Source: Acidimicrobiales bacterium (GTDB taxonomy: Bacteria; Actinomycetota; Acidimicrobiia; Acidimicrobiales; RAAP-2). From it: DNA of 64,000 bases. Location: positions 53,838 to 117,837 of the forward strand of contig JADMIJ010000002.1 of assembly GCA_015478655.1 (NCBI GenBank), written 5' to 3'. Shown in pieces: positions 34,693 to 43,300 of this stretch (within the stretch, counting starts at the first letter, position 1; each line of letters begins with the position of its first letter). The notes beneath the pieces were generated by a model, which was not told where the DNA came from, made no database searches, and was given only the letters and a program-made list of their open reading frames with translations. A program made the position numbers and the translations under genes.

Positions 34693-35565
34693 ATGGACGC
34701 CCTGCAGCTGGTGACCGACTGGCCGGTGGACAACGCCACCGTCGGCGTCGTCCGGGCCGGTGCCCGACCCGACCTGCTCGGGTCGACCGGGCCCGACCGG
34801 CAGCCTTTCGAGTGGGCCTCGGTGACCAAGCCCGCCACCGCCCTGGCCGTCCTCATCGCCACGGAGGAGGGGACGATCTCGCTGGACGAGCCGGCCGGTC
34901 CGACCGGTGCCACCGTGCGACACCTGCTGGCTCACGCGTCCGGGCTCGGCCCCGAGCCCGGACCGCCCCTCGACCGTCCCGGGGCCCGACGGATCTATTC
35001 CAACGTCGGCTACGTGGTGCTGGGCGATCTCGTCGCCGAGCGCTCCGGGCTTCCTTTTGCCGACTATCTCCATCACGTCGTCCTCGACCCGCTCGGCATG
35101 ACGGGCACCCGGCTCGATCCCGACGCTCCCTCAGGGGCGGCCGCCACCGGCCTCGCCGGCCCTCTCGTCGACCTCCTCTCGATGGGACGCGAGTTGGCGA
35201 CGCCGACTCTGGTCAGCGCCGAGACTCACCGTTCGGCGACGTCGGTCCAGTTTCCCGGGCTCGCCGGCGTGCTGCCCGGCTTCCAGCGGTTCGAGCCGTG
35301 CGACTGGGGCCTCGGCGTGGAGATCCGTGGACACAAGCAACCACACTGGACCGGCACCACCAACTCCCCGGCCACCTTCGGGCACTTCGGCCGCAGGGGT
35401 TCCTTCCTGTGGGTGGATCCGGTGGCGGGGGTGGTGTGCGGGGGGCTGAGCGATCGGCTCTTCGGCCCGTGGGCGGTCCGGTCCTGGCCGCAGCTGGCCG
35501 ATGCCGTGCTGGAGGCGTGCACCCGGGCACCAGGTGGCAGCGACGAAGTGGTCGATCCCCATTAG
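34693..35565 (+). CDS. Serine hydrolase, class C beta-lactamase family
   Basis: 290 residues from ATG 34693. The penicillin-binding protein/class C beta-lactamase fold is indicated by SVTK (SxxK, nucleophile Ser), YSN in RRIYSNVGYVVLGDL (YxN), and a C-terminal strand FGHFGRRGSFLWVDP that takes the place of the KTG/HTG motif. There is no signal peptide, so it is probably cytoplasmic; such proteins act as esterases, peptidases or DD-peptidase-like enzymes. It is divergent from the secreted lipase gene and followed by the nucleotidyltransferase gene. Confidence 0.82.
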   Translation: MDALQLVTDWPVDNATVGVVRAGARPDLLGSTGPDRQPFEWASVTKPATALAVLIATEEGTISLDEPAGPTGATVRHLLAHASGLGPEPGPPLDRPGARRIYSNVGYVVLGDLVAERSGLPFADYLHHVVLDPLGMTGTRLDPDAPSGAAATGLAGPLVDLLSMGRELATPTLVSAETHRSATSVQFPGLAGVLPGFQRFEPCDWGLGVEIRGHKQPHWTGTTNSPATFGHFGRRGSFLWVDPVAGVVCGGLSDRLFGPWAVRSWPQLADAVLEACTRAPGGSDEVVDPH

Positions 35566-35568
35566 GCT
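35563..35568 (+). promoter_or_regulatory. -10 hexamer TAGGCT, leaderless start
   Basis: TAGGCT overlaps the stop of the serine hydrolase gene and ends 7 nt before the ATG at 35576, with no Shine-Dalgarno sequence, so the nucleotidyltransferase is probably leaderless. Confidence 0.5.
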
Positions 35569-35575
35569 CCCCCGA

Positions 35576-36319
35576 ATGAAGGGCGTCATCCTCGCCGGCG
35601 GGACCGGATCGCGACTGCATCCGCTCACCCGTATCACCAACAAGCACCTGCTGCCCATCTACGACAGGCCCATGATCAACTGGGGCATCGAGGCACTGGT
35701 CAACGCGGAGATCACCGAGATCATGCTGGTGACCGGAGGCACCCACGCCGGGGAATTCCTCAGGCTGTTGGGGAACGGCCATGAGTTCGGAATCGACCGG
35801 CTCAGCTACGGCTATCAGGACAGGCCCGGCGGCATTGCCGAGGCCCTGGGGCTGGCGGCGCGGTTCGTCGACGGGGAGCCGGTGCTCGTGATGCTGGCCG
35901 ACAACATCGTCGAGCGGTCGATCAAGCCGATGGTCGATGCCTTCCGGGCCCAACCGACCGGCGGCCGCATCCTCCTCACCCCGGTGGAGGAGGACGAGCA
36001 CCTGCGCCATCTGGGCGTGCCCACGTTCGACGACCGCAAGCGGGTGGTCGGCATCGTCGAAAAGCCCGAGCGCCCCGACTCGAAGTTCGGTGTGACCGGC
36101 ATCTACTGCTACGACTCGCATGTGTTCGACGTCATCCCCACGCTGGTCCCGTCGGGCCGGGGCGAGCTCGAGATCACCGATGTGAACAACCACTACATCG
36201 GTCAGGGCACCATGGCCTATGACGTGCTCGAGGGATTCTGGGGCGACGCCGGCGAGTCGATTGACGCGTACTACGCCGTCAACGATTTCGTGCGCACCCA
36301 CGGCGCCAACAAGGGCTGA
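35576..36319 (+). CDS. NDP-sugar pyrophosphorylase (glucose-1-phosphate thymidylyltransferase-like)
   Basis: 247 residues from ATG 35576. The nucleotide-binding signature LAGGTGSRLHPLTRITNK is at the N terminus, with LLPIYDRPMINWGIEAL following; GVTGIYCYDSHVFDVI and RGELEITDVNNHY are the family substrate-binding segments. It resembles RmlA-type enzymes but is shorter than the 285-295 residues of homotetrameric RmlA and has NKHLLP in place of SKQLLP. It should activate a hexose-1-phosphate with dTTP or another NTP for glycan synthesis. No rmlB, C or D lies nearby, so the end product is unclear. Confidence 0.82.
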   Translation: MKGVILAGGTGSRLHPLTRITNKHLLPIYDRPMINWGIEALVNAEITEIMLVTGGTHAGEFLRLLGNGHEFGIDRLSYGYQDRPGGIAEALGLAARFVDGEPVLVMLADNIVERSIKPMVDAFRAQPTGGRILLTPVEEDEHLRHLGVPTFDDRKRVVGIVEKPERPDSKFGVTGIYCYDSHVFDVIPTLVPSGRGELEITDVNNHYIGQGTMAYDVLEGFWGDAGESIDAYYAVNDFVRTHGANKG

Positions 36320-36344
36320 CGGCCGCAGTCCCGGCCGTCGCCGG

Positions 36345-37997
36345 TCAGGCGAGGGCGACGCCCGCCCACGCCGCCGTTTCGGCCCGGTGCCGTCCGTAGT
36401 CGACCTTTCCAGACGGTGACCGCCCGATGGAGGGGACGAAGCGGACCCGGCGCGGCGCCTTGTACCCGGCCAGCGTGGACCGAACGTGGTCGATGACCAT
36501 CTCCGGGCTCACCGAGCCCGGAGATGTCCTCTCGGACAGCTCGACGACCGCCACGACCTCCTCGCCGAAGCGCTCGTTGGGGATCCCCACGACCACCGAG
36601 TCCACCACCCCGTCGATGGTCTTCAGCACCTCTTCGACCTCTTCGGGGTAGACCTTCTCCCCGCCGGTGTTGATCGACACCGATCCGCGGCCCATCAGGT
36701 GGATGGAGCCATCCTCGCCCACCTGGGCATAGTCGCCGGGCACCGAGTAGCGGGTGCCGTCGATGGTGCGGAAGGTCGATGCCGTCTTGGCCTCGTCCTT
36801 GTAATAGCCGAGGGGGATGCGGCCGCCCAGGGCCAGCACCCCGGTCTCGTCCGACCCGGGCCGGACGTCGTGGCCCCCGGCGTCGATGACCCGGACGTCG
36901 GGCCCCAGGGTGAACTGGGCGGTCTGCGCAGCCGAGTTCCCCGACGACACGGAGGAGCCCATGCCGATGGCCTCGGACGACGAGAAGGCATCGACCAACA
37001 GCACGTTGGGATGGTGGCCGAGGAGGCCCTGCTTGGTCTCCTCGCTCCACATCACTCCGGACGAGATGATCCCGATGAGGCTGCTGAGGTCCCACCGACC
37101 GGGATGGGCGTCGAGCGTGGCCAGGATGGGCTTGGCAAAGGCATCGCCCACGATGATGAGGCCGTTGACCCGCTCCCGCTCCACGGTGTCGAGCAGCTCG
37201 ATGGGGTCGAACTGGCGGGAGGTGAGCGTGACGACCCGGCCCCCCTCGCTCAGGCACTCGATGGAGGTGAACCCTCCCGTCCCGTGCATGAGCGGACACG
37301 CCGGCATCAGGGTCATCCCCGGTCCGTTGCGCTCGAGCTCGGCGCGAACGTCGTCGGGGCCGCCATCCTCCGGGTAGCGGCGGAAGCCGGCGCTGTTGAG
37401 CCGGGCGAAGAGGTCGTCGTGGCGCCACATGACCCCCTTGGGCATGCCGGTGGTGCCCCCGGTGTAGAGCATGTAGAGGTCGTCGGGACTCCGACCCCAG
37501 GGACCGCGCACTCGCTCCTGGTCCTCCGACCCGATGCCCGCGGGACCGGTGGCTGCCTCCTCGTACGGAGCCGCCCACGAGGGGCACGCCCCCGTTCCGT
37601 CGTCGACCCACAGCCAGCTGCGGACGCCGGGAACGCGGTCCCGGATTCCCTCGATGCGTTCCACGAATGCGCCGTGGAAGACCACCGCCACCGTGTCGGC
37701 GTTCTCCCACAGGTAGGTCAATTCCTCGTCGGCGTACCGGTAGTTGGTGTTGATGGGAACGAGGCCGAGCTTGAAGCAGGCGAAAGTGGCCTCGAGGTAC
37801 TCCGAGCAGTTGTAGAGGTACAGGGCCACCTTGTCCTGATGGGCCACCCCGCTCCCGAGCAGCCACCGGGCCACGCCGTCGGCCCGTCGGTCCATGTCGG
37901 ACCAGGTCAGGGTGCGGGACCCGTGGGTGAGCGCCGGAGCGTCGGGCAACACCTCGGCCACCGTCTCCCAGACGTCCCCGTAGTTCCACTTGCTCAC
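36345..37997 (-). CDS. Acyl-CoA synthetase (FadD-like, AMP-forming)
   Basis: 550 residues from GTG 37997, fixed by GAGGAG 6 nt upstream. An ANL-superfamily ligase: the P-loop YTGGTTGMPKGVMWR, the adenylate-binding region, the hinge motif GRGSVSINTGGEKVYPEEVE, and the C-terminal catalytic Lys in GRSPSGKVDYG. It activates a fatty or aromatic carboxylic acid to its CoA thioester in the cytoplasm. The group with MWRHDDLF after the P-loop is common in actinobacteria degrading steroid or fatty-acid side chains; the substrate is open. It is divergent from an acyl-CoA dehydrogenase gene across 180 bp, so the two may be co-regulated. Confidence 0.9.
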   Translation of the reverse strand: MSKWNYGDVWETVAEVLPDAPALTHGSRTLTWSDMDRRADGVARWLLGSGVAHQDKVALYLYNCSEYLEATFACFKLGLVPINTNYRYADEELTYLWENADTVAVVFHGAFVERIEGIRDRVPGVRSWLWVDDGTGACPSWAAPYEEAATGPAGIGSEDQERVRGPWGRSPDDLYMLYTGGTTGMPKGVMWRHDDLFARLNSAGFRRYPEDGGPDDVRAELERNGPGMTLMPACPLMHGTGGFTSIECLSEGGRVVTLTSRQFDPIELLDTVERERVNGLIIVGDAFAKPILATLDAHPGRWDLSSLIGIISSGVMWSEETKQGLLGHHPNVLLVDAFSSSEAIGMGSSVSSGNSAAQTAQFTLGPDVRVIDAGGHDVRPGSDETGVLALGGRIPLGYYKDEAKTASTFRTIDGTRYSVPGDYAQVGEDGSIHLMGRGSVSINTGGEKVYPEEVEEVLKTIDGVVDSVVVGIPNERFGEEVVAVVELSERTSPGSVSPEMVIDHVRSTLAGYKAPRRVRFVPSIGRSPSGKVDYGRHRAETAAWAGVALA

Positions 37998-38164
37998 GAT
38001 TCGCTCCTCATCCCCTGTGCCACCCCAGACGCTGCCGGGCACCGGGGCCGGCGCTCCCTGGGTTACCGCTGCCGATGGCCCGGGTCGACCGGCGCCCCGG
38101 CTCCCATGACCCCCAACTGCCCGCAACGGTCATGTCACCAGGTGTCCACGGAATCGCCGCAGCC

Positions 38165-38170
38165 TACGCT
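38165..38170 (+). promoter_or_regulatory. -10 hexamer TACGCT, leaderless start
   Basis: TACGCT ends 7 nt before the ATG at 38178, in the 180-bp gap between the divergent acyl-CoA synthetase and dehydrogenase genes. Confidence 0.5.
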
Positions 38171-38177
38171 GGCCCGC

Positions 38178-39338
38178 ATGGACTTTGCACTGCCGGCCGA
38201 CGACGACCCCCGCCGGAGGGTGCTCCGCCGCTGGTTGGACGCCCACCCGCGGCCGTCGGCCCGGGAGCTGGCCGAGCAGGGCCTGGTGGCCCCCCACTGG
38301 CCGACGCCGTGGGGGCTCGGTGCCGACCCCACCCACCAGTTGATCGTGGACGAGGAGCTGAAGCGAGCCGGGGTGAGTCGTCCCGAGAACACCATCGGGA
38401 TCGGCTGGGCCGGACCGACCCTCGTGCACGCCGGCACGGCCGAGCAGAAGGATCGCTACCTCCTTCCGCTGCTGGCCGGCGAAGAGGTCTGGTGCCAGCT
38501 GTTCAGTGAGCCGGGTGCCGGGTCCGACCTGGCGGCGTTGACCACCCGGGCCGAGCGGGATGGCGACCGGTGGGTGGTCAACGGGCAGAAGGTCTGGACC
38601 TCGTTTGCCCATAGCGCCCAGTTCGGCATCCTGCTGGCCCGCACCGAACCGGACTCGCCCAGGCACCAGGGCATCTCCTACTTCATCTGCCCCATGGACT
38701 CCCCGGGCATCACCGTCCGGGCGCTCGTCGACATGACCGGTGCCCACACCTTCAACGAGGTCTTCCTCGACGAGGTCCGGCTCCCCGCCGAGAATCTGGT
38801 CGGGAGGCGCGGTGAGGGCTGGTCGTTGGCCAAGGTGACCCTGGGGAACGAACGGGTATCGCTGTCCGGGTCCGGCGCCCTGTGGGGGATGGGGCCGACG
38901 GCGGCCGATCTGGTCGAGCTCGTGCGCGGCTCCCCCCCGGCGGCCGACCCCCTCGTGCGACAGCGCCTGGCCCGGTTGTGGATCGACGGCGAGATCTTGC
39001 GCCTGCTGCGCCTGCGGACCGTCTCGGCCGCCGTGGCCGGAATGGAGCCGGGCCCCGAGGCGTCGGTGCGCAAGGCCTTGGCCGACGAGCACGGTCAACA
39101 CGTGATGGCTCTGGCCCGTGACCTGGCCGGGGCCCGGGGAATGCTCCAGTCGGCCGGGCCAGCGGTGGCGGACTCGACGGGACGGCCACGGGCCGGCGCC
39201 GCCGGCTGGCCCGATCCCCTCTGGAGCTTCGGGTTCCTCTTCGCCCCGGCCTTGACCATCGGGGGCGGGACCTCGGAGGTCCAGCGGAACATCATCGCCG
39301 AGCGGACACTGGGCCTGCCCCACGATCCTCCCGCCTGA
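38178..39338 (+). CDS. Acyl-CoA dehydrogenase
   Basis: 386 residues from ATG 38178 (the frame is open far upstream, but only as antisense to the acyl-CoA synthetase). FAD-binding signature FSEPGAGSDLAALTTRA, then WVVNGQKVWTSFAHSAQFGILLARTE, and the C-terminal FGFLFAPALTIGGGTSEVQRNIIAERTLGLP, in which GGGTSEVQRN is the FAD/substrate loop. It introduces a 2,3 double bond in an acyl-CoA and passes electrons to ETF. The N-terminal helical domain is short (about 40 residues before VAPHWP), similar to FadE subunits of steroid-degrading alpha2-beta2 dehydrogenases, though no partner subunit is adjacent. Confidence 0.88.
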   Translation: MDFALPADDDPRRRVLRRWLDAHPRPSARELAEQGLVAPHWPTPWGLGADPTHQLIVDEELKRAGVSRPENTIGIGWAGPTLVHAGTAEQKDRYLLPLLAGEEVWCQLFSEPGAGSDLAALTTRAERDGDRWVVNGQKVWTSFAHSAQFGILLARTEPDSPRHQGISYFICPMDSPGITVRALVDMTGAHTFNEVFLDEVRLPAENLVGRRGEGWSLAKVTLGNERVSLSGSGALWGMGPTAADLVELVRGSPPAADPLVRQRLARLWIDGEILRLLRLRTVSAAVAGMEPGPEASVRKALADEHGQHVMALARDLAGARGMLQSAGPAVADSTGRPRAGAAGWPDPLWSFGFLFAPALTIGGGTSEVQRNIIAERTLGLPHDPPA

Positions 39339-39352
39339 GCGGCGGAATCCGG

Positions 39353-39829
39353 TCACACGGCGATCGGGCCCGCGTCCTCGTATCCCTGACGCACACCCTG
39401 CCCGGCCAGTCGCTGCAGCTGCTCGGGATCGTAGAGCATCCAATAGGCGTTGCGGGCGTGCTTCCGGGCCCGGTCGACGCACACCGCTGCCAGCTTCACC
39501 GGGTCCTCTTCCTCGTTCTCGTGCACGAACACCTCGAGGATGTGGGTCGAGGTCATCAGCTGGGCCCACATGATGCCCTGGGACGCCTCGTGGGCGCACA
39601 CCTGGTCGATGGCCGCCTTACCCGGCATGCCCAGGGCGACCACGATGCGGCACCCCTCGTTCTCGATGATCCGCTTGCAGGCCACGCCGAGGTCCTTGAA
39701 ACCGGGGACCGTACGGCGCACCACCTCGAACGTGGTCCCGAAGCCGGGGCAGTCCTCCAGCTCGTCAACGGCCTCCGCCCCCATGTCGTAGCGGGCGAAC
39801 ATCGTGTCGACCACACCGATCCGATCCAT
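39353..39829 (-). CDS. ribC: Archaeal-type riboflavin synthase
   Basis: 158 residues from ATG 39829. The sequence follows the Methanocaldococcus-type riboflavin synthase from end to end: IGVVDTMFARYDMG, RRTVPGFKDLGVACKRI, VVALGMPGKAAIDQVCAHEAS, MTSTHILEVFVHENEEED, and a C-terminal LAGQGVRQGYEDAGPIA. This family, evolutionarily related to lumazine synthase, dismutates two 6,7-dimethyl-8-ribityllumazine molecules to riboflavin (EC 2.5.1.9) and is unrelated to the usual two-domain bacterial RibE. It is 158 residues long, against about 156 for the archaeal enzyme. It is divergent from bioA and convergent with the dehydrogenase (14 bp between the stops); no other rib genes are in the window. Confidence 0.9.
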   Translation of the reverse strand: MDRIGVVDTMFARYDMGAEAVDELEDCPGFGTTFEVVRRTVPGFKDLGVACKRIIENEGCRIVVALGMPGKAAIDQVCAHEASQGIMWAQLMTSTHILEVFVHENEEEDPVKLAAVCVDRARKHARNAYWMLYDPEQLQRLAGQGVRQGYEDAGPIAV

Positions 39830-39836
39830 GGCCCGG

Positions 39837-39842
39837 ATCCTA
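39837..39842 (-). promoter_or_regulatory. -10 hexamer TAGGAT for ribC, leaderless start
   Basis: TAGGAT on the minus strand ends 7 nt before the ATG at 39829, with no Shine-Dalgarno sequence. This is host-style initiation, suggesting the gene is adapted to its present genome. Confidence 0.5.
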
Positions 39843-39959
39843 CCGGCCCTCCGGTGACCGTCCGGCCTGGCCGGGCCCCCTGTGGCCCGGGCGGTTGGCC
39901 GCCACGGCGGGTCCCGGTCCGGTTCGACCGGGACCGTTCCGTCGACAAGACTCGGCGCC

Positions 39960-41291
39960 GTGAGCACCCGGCCGATGCCCGTCGCCGTCACCGACCCGTG
40001 GGTGGCCCGCGATGCCGCCGTGGTCTGGCACGGGTTCACCCAGATGGCGGCCTATCCCGACAACGCCCCGATCGTGGTGGAGCGCGCCGAGGGTCGAGAG
40101 CTGATCGACGTCCACGGGAACCGGTACTTCGACGCCATCTCCTCTCTGTGGGTCACCACCCTCGGCCATGGCGTTCCGGAGCTCGATGCCGCGGTGATCG
40201 ACCAGCTGGGACGGGTGGCCCACGCCACCCTGCTCGGCAACGGGAGCCGGGCGACGGTGGAGTTCGCCGAGGCCTTGGCTGCCGTCGTGCCGGTGGTGGA
40301 CCCGCATGTCCTGTTCGCGTCGGATGGCGCCGTGGCCGTCGAGCAGGCGCTCAAGGTGGCGTTCCAGTACTGGGTGAACCGGGGTGAGCCCGGCCACACG
40401 CAATTCCTCGCCCTCGGCGACGCCTACCACGGGGACACGGTGGGCGCCCTCTCCCTTGGCGACGGTGGTTTCGGGACCGCTCTCTTCGATCCGCTGCGGT
40501 TCCCGGTCGTGCGCACGCCCGGCTATGCCGCGGTCGACTGGGCCGCCAAGATGGTCGGCTGCATCGAGGCCCACGTTGATTCCCTGGCCGCGGTGGTGAT
40601 CGAGCCGCTGGTGCAGGGGGCGTCGGGGATCCTGGTGGCCGAGCCGTCGGACCTGGCCCTGGTGGGCGAGGCCTGTCGATCCCTCGGCGTGCTGCTCATC
40701 TGCGACGAGGTGGCCACGGGTTTCGGAAGGACGGGACGGCTGTTCGCCTCGGAGTGGGCCGGGCCCGAATTCCGCCCGGACATCCTGTGCCTGGGCAAGG
40801 GAATCACCGGTGGGTACCTTCCCTTGTCGGCCACGGTGGCCTCGGGGGCGGTCTTCAAGGCCTTCGACGGCCCCGACCTCGGCGAATCGACCTTCTACCA
40901 CGGCCACTCCTATGGCGGGAACGCCCTGGGCTGCGCCGTCGCCCTCCGGCACCTGCAGCTGATCGGGGAGTGGGACGTCCTGGCCAACGTGTCCGCCGTG
41001 GCCGAGCGGCTCTCCTCCCGGCTGGCCGACTCGGTCACCGGTCGGCCCGGGGTGGGAGCGGTGCGTCAACGGGGCCTGATGGCGGGGATCGAGCTCCATC
41101 CGCCCGAGGGCGCCAGCCGGTGGGGGCGGAGGGTGTGCGCCGGCGCGGTGGCACGTGGCGTCCTGCTGCGACCGTTGGGCGACGTGGTGGTGGTCATGCC
41201 CCCGCTGACCACGACCGCCGACGAGATCGATCGGGTGGTCGACGTGCTGGCCGAATCGATCGACGCCGTGTGGTCCGAGGATCACCCTTGA
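39960..41291 (+). CDS. bioA: Adenosylmethionine-8-amino-7-oxononanoate aminotransferase
   Basis: 443 residues from GTG 39960; ATG 39975 is the alternative. A class III PLP aminotransferase: VWHGFTQM near the N terminus is the BioA-specific entry, GDAYHGDTVGALSLG follows, CDEVATGFGRTG holds the PLP-binding Asp, and the Schiff-base Lys is in LCLGKGITGGYLPLSA. FYHGHSYGGNALGCAVA is also diagnostic. It makes 7,8-diaminopelargonate from KAPA with SAM as amino donor. Start of the bioA-bioF-bioD operon: the stop overlaps the bioF start (TTGA). Confidence 0.95.
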   Translation: MSTRPMPVAVTDPWVARDAAVVWHGFTQMAAYPDNAPIVVERAEGRELIDVHGNRYFDAISSLWVTTLGHGVPELDAAVIDQLGRVAHATLLGNGSRATVEFAEALAAVVPVVDPHVLFASDGAVAVEQALKVAFQYWVNRGEPGHTQFLALGDAYHGDTVGALSLGDGGFGTALFDPLRFPVVRTPGYAAVDWAAKMVGCIEAHVDSLAAVVIEPLVQGASGILVAEPSDLALVGEACRSLGVLLICDEVATGFGRTGRLFASEWAGPEFRPDILCLGKGITGGYLPLSATVASGAVFKAFDGPDLGESTFYHGHSYGGNALGCAVALRHLQLIGEWDVLANVSAVAERLSSRLADSVTGRPGVGAVRQRGLMAGIELHPPEGASRWGRRVCAGAVARGVLLRPLGDVVVVMPPLTTTADEIDRVVDVLAESIDAVWSEDHP

Positions 41292-42550
41292 GCAGCCGGC
41301 AGGGGCTGTCTCCTTGGTCGGCCTGGGTCGACGACTCGTGCCGGGTGGTGGAGGCCGCGGGGCAGTGGCGTCGCCCCCGGACCTTCGATGCCCGGGGACC
41401 ATCCGGTCTGCTCGGCCAGGGTCTCGCCGACCATGACGGCAGGGCTGTGCCGGTCGTCTCGTTCGCCTCCAACGACTACCTGGGCCTGTCGGCCCATCCA
41501 GAGGTGGTGGCTGCCGCCCACCGGGCCCTCGACCGCTGGGGCTCCGGATCGGGCGCATCGCGGCTGGTCACCGGCTCCCGTCCCGTCCACCGAGAGCTCG
41601 AGGCGGAGCTCGCCTCGTGGAAGGGGTGCGAGCAGGCGGTGGTGTTCCCCACCGGATTCGCCGCCAACCTCTCCGTGCTGTCGGTCTTCGGGGCGGAGGG
41701 CGCCCACGTGTTCTCCGACGCGCTGAATCACGCCTCGATCATCGACGGGTGCCGGAACGCACGGGCCGCGGTCACCGTCTACGGCCACCGGGACCTCGGT
41801 CAGCTGGACGAGGCGCTGGGCAAGGCATCCGGCCGCCCCATCATCGTCTCCGACACGGTGTTCTCGATGGACGGCGACGAGGTCGACCTGGTCGGGTTGG
41901 TCGAGCTGGCGGCCCGCCATCGGGCCCTGCTGGTCCTGGACGAGGCCCATGCCGTCCTCGGTCCCGAACTGCCCCGAAGGCTGCGGGGCGACGGTGTCGA
42001 CATCCTCCGGGTGGGCACACTGTCCAAGACGTTGGGGGCGCTCGGCGGATTCGTGGCCGGTCCGTCCCGATTCGTCGAGCTGTTGGTCAACCAGGCCCGG
42101 CCCTACATCTTCACCACCGCACCCACCCCCGCCGACGCCGCCGCCGCGCTGACGGCCGTCGGCATCGTCCGGTCCGAGGAGGGAGCGGCGCTGCGCTCGC
42201 GCTTGGCCGCGCTGGTGGCCCGGGTGGCGGCCGTGGTCGGCCGGGACGGCCAACGCTCGCCCATCATCCCGGTGATCATCGGCGAGGAGACGGATGCGGT
42301 CGCCGCCTCCGCCTGCCTGCTGTCCGAGGGACTGTGGGTGCCCGCCATCCGGCCGCCCACGGTGCCTCCGGGCACCTCCCGGTTGCGGATCACGTTGTCG
42401 TCCGTCCACACCGACGGGCAGGTCGATGGTTTGCTCCGCGGCCTGGTGCGGCTGGGCCTGGGCATGGGAACGGACCCGGCCGGCCGCAGTCTGGCCACCG
42501 TGTCGGCCCTGAGCGGCGCCCGTCGAGCGGGGGGTGGCATTGCGCCCTGA
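41288..42550 (+). CDS. bioF: 8-amino-7-oxononanoate synthase
   Basis: 420 residues if started at TTG 41288, which overlaps the bioA stop; a GTG further in (near 41326) would also give a near-normal BioF. An alpha-oxoamine synthase with FASNDYLGLSAHPEVV, GSGASRLVTGSRPVHRELE, DEAHAVLG, and the PLP Lys in VGTLSKTLGALGGFVAG. It condenses pimeloyl-thioester with alanine to KAPA. Slightly longer than E. coli BioF (384) owing to N- and C-terminal extensions. The 3' end overlaps bioD by 17 bp. Confidence 0.93.
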   Translation: MSSRQGLSPWSAWVDDSCRVVEAAGQWRRPRTFDARGPSGLLGQGLADHDGRAVPVVSFASNDYLGLSAHPEVVAAAHRALDRWGSGSGASRLVTGSRPVHRELEAELASWKGCEQAVVFPTGFAANLSVLSVFGAEGAHVFSDALNHASIIDGCRNARAAVTVYGHRDLGQLDEALGKASGRPIIVSDTVFSMDGDEVDLVGLVELAARHRALLVLDEAHAVLGPELPRRLRGDGVDILRVGTLSKTLGALGGFVAGPSRFVELLVNQARPYIFTTAPTPADAAAALTAVGIVRSEEGAALRSRLAALVARVAAVVGRDGQRSPIIPVIIGEETDAVAASACLLSEGLWVPAIRPPTVPPGTSRLRITLSSVHTDGQVDGLLRGLVRLGLGMGTDPAGRSLATVSALSGARRAGGGIAP

Positions 42551-43223
42551 GCGGCTGGTGTTGGTATGCGGGACGGGCACCGAGGTGGGCAAGACCTGGG
42601 TGGCCGGGCGATTGCTGTGCGCGCTCCGGAGCCGGGGCCTGTCGGTGGCGGCGCGCAAGCCGGCCCAATCGTACGACGTCGACTCCGCAGGGGTGCGGCT
42701 GGGCGGACCCACCGACGCCGAGTTGCTGGGGGCGGCGTCGGGCGAAGATCCGGACACCGTCTGTCGCCCGTCCCGGTGCTACCCCCGGGCCATGGCGCCA
42801 CCCATGGCCGCCGAGGCGTTGGGTCTCGCCGACTTCACCGTCGCCGAATTGGTCGCAGAGATGGATTGGCCCGCCGAGGCCGTTCGCATGGGGGTGGTGG
42901 AGACGGCCGGGGGTGTCCGATCGCCGCAGGCGTCGGACGGGGACTCCACCGACCTGGTCGCGGCCCTGGCTCCCGACGTGGTGGTCCTCGTCGCCGATGC
43001 CGGCCTCGGCACCATCAACGGCGTACGGCTGTCGATGGACGCCCTCCATACCGTGACGGGCGCGATGTCCTCGGCGCGGACCGTCGTGGCACTCAACCGA
43101 TTCGACGGTCACCACGATCTCCACCGGCGCAACCGTCAGTGGCTGGCGGCGCGATGCGACTACGCAGTGGTGACTCTCCCGGGCGAGGCCTCCACGCTGG
43201 CCGACCTGGTGACGAAGGACTGA
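42534..43223 (+). CDS. bioD: Dethiobiotin synthetase
   Basis: 229 residues from GTG 42534, inside the end of bioF. The P-loop is GTGTEVGKT (13-21), exactly as in BioD, with AARKPAQSYD and CYPRAMAPPMAAEALG following, and the segment VVETAGGVRSPQASDGDSTDL binding Mg-ATP and diaminopelargonate. It closes the ureido ring to dethiobiotin with ATP and CO2. It completes the bioAFD operon; the last step (bioB) lies 7.5 kb away on the other strand. No bioC, bioH, bioW or bioI-like pimelate gene is near. Confidence 0.93.
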   Translation: MALRPERLVLVCGTGTEVGKTWVAGRLLCALRSRGLSVAARKPAQSYDVDSAGVRLGGPTDAELLGAASGEDPDTVCRPSRCYPRAMAPPMAAEALGLADFTVAELVAEMDWPAEAVRMGVVETAGGVRSPQASDGDSTDLVAALAPDVVVLVADAGLGTINGVRLSMDALHTVTGAMSSARTVVALNRFDGHHDLHRRNRQWLAARCDYAVVTLPGEASTLADLVTKD

Positions 43224-43300
43224 ACCGGCCACTCTCTACCCTTCGGGGTGCGTCCCGGCACGAGGTGGCAACCGATGGTCTGCCCGTCGTTGTGCCCCGA

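Noticed and set aside
36486..38177. Very long plus-strand open frame opposite the acyl-CoA synthetase, continuous with the acyl-CoA dehydrogenase frame
   Set aside because: It is His/Gly/Val-rich with no domain, and the opposite strand encodes a complete FadD-like enzyme. GC-rich third positions leave the antisense frame open by chance; the dehydrogenase starts at 38178.
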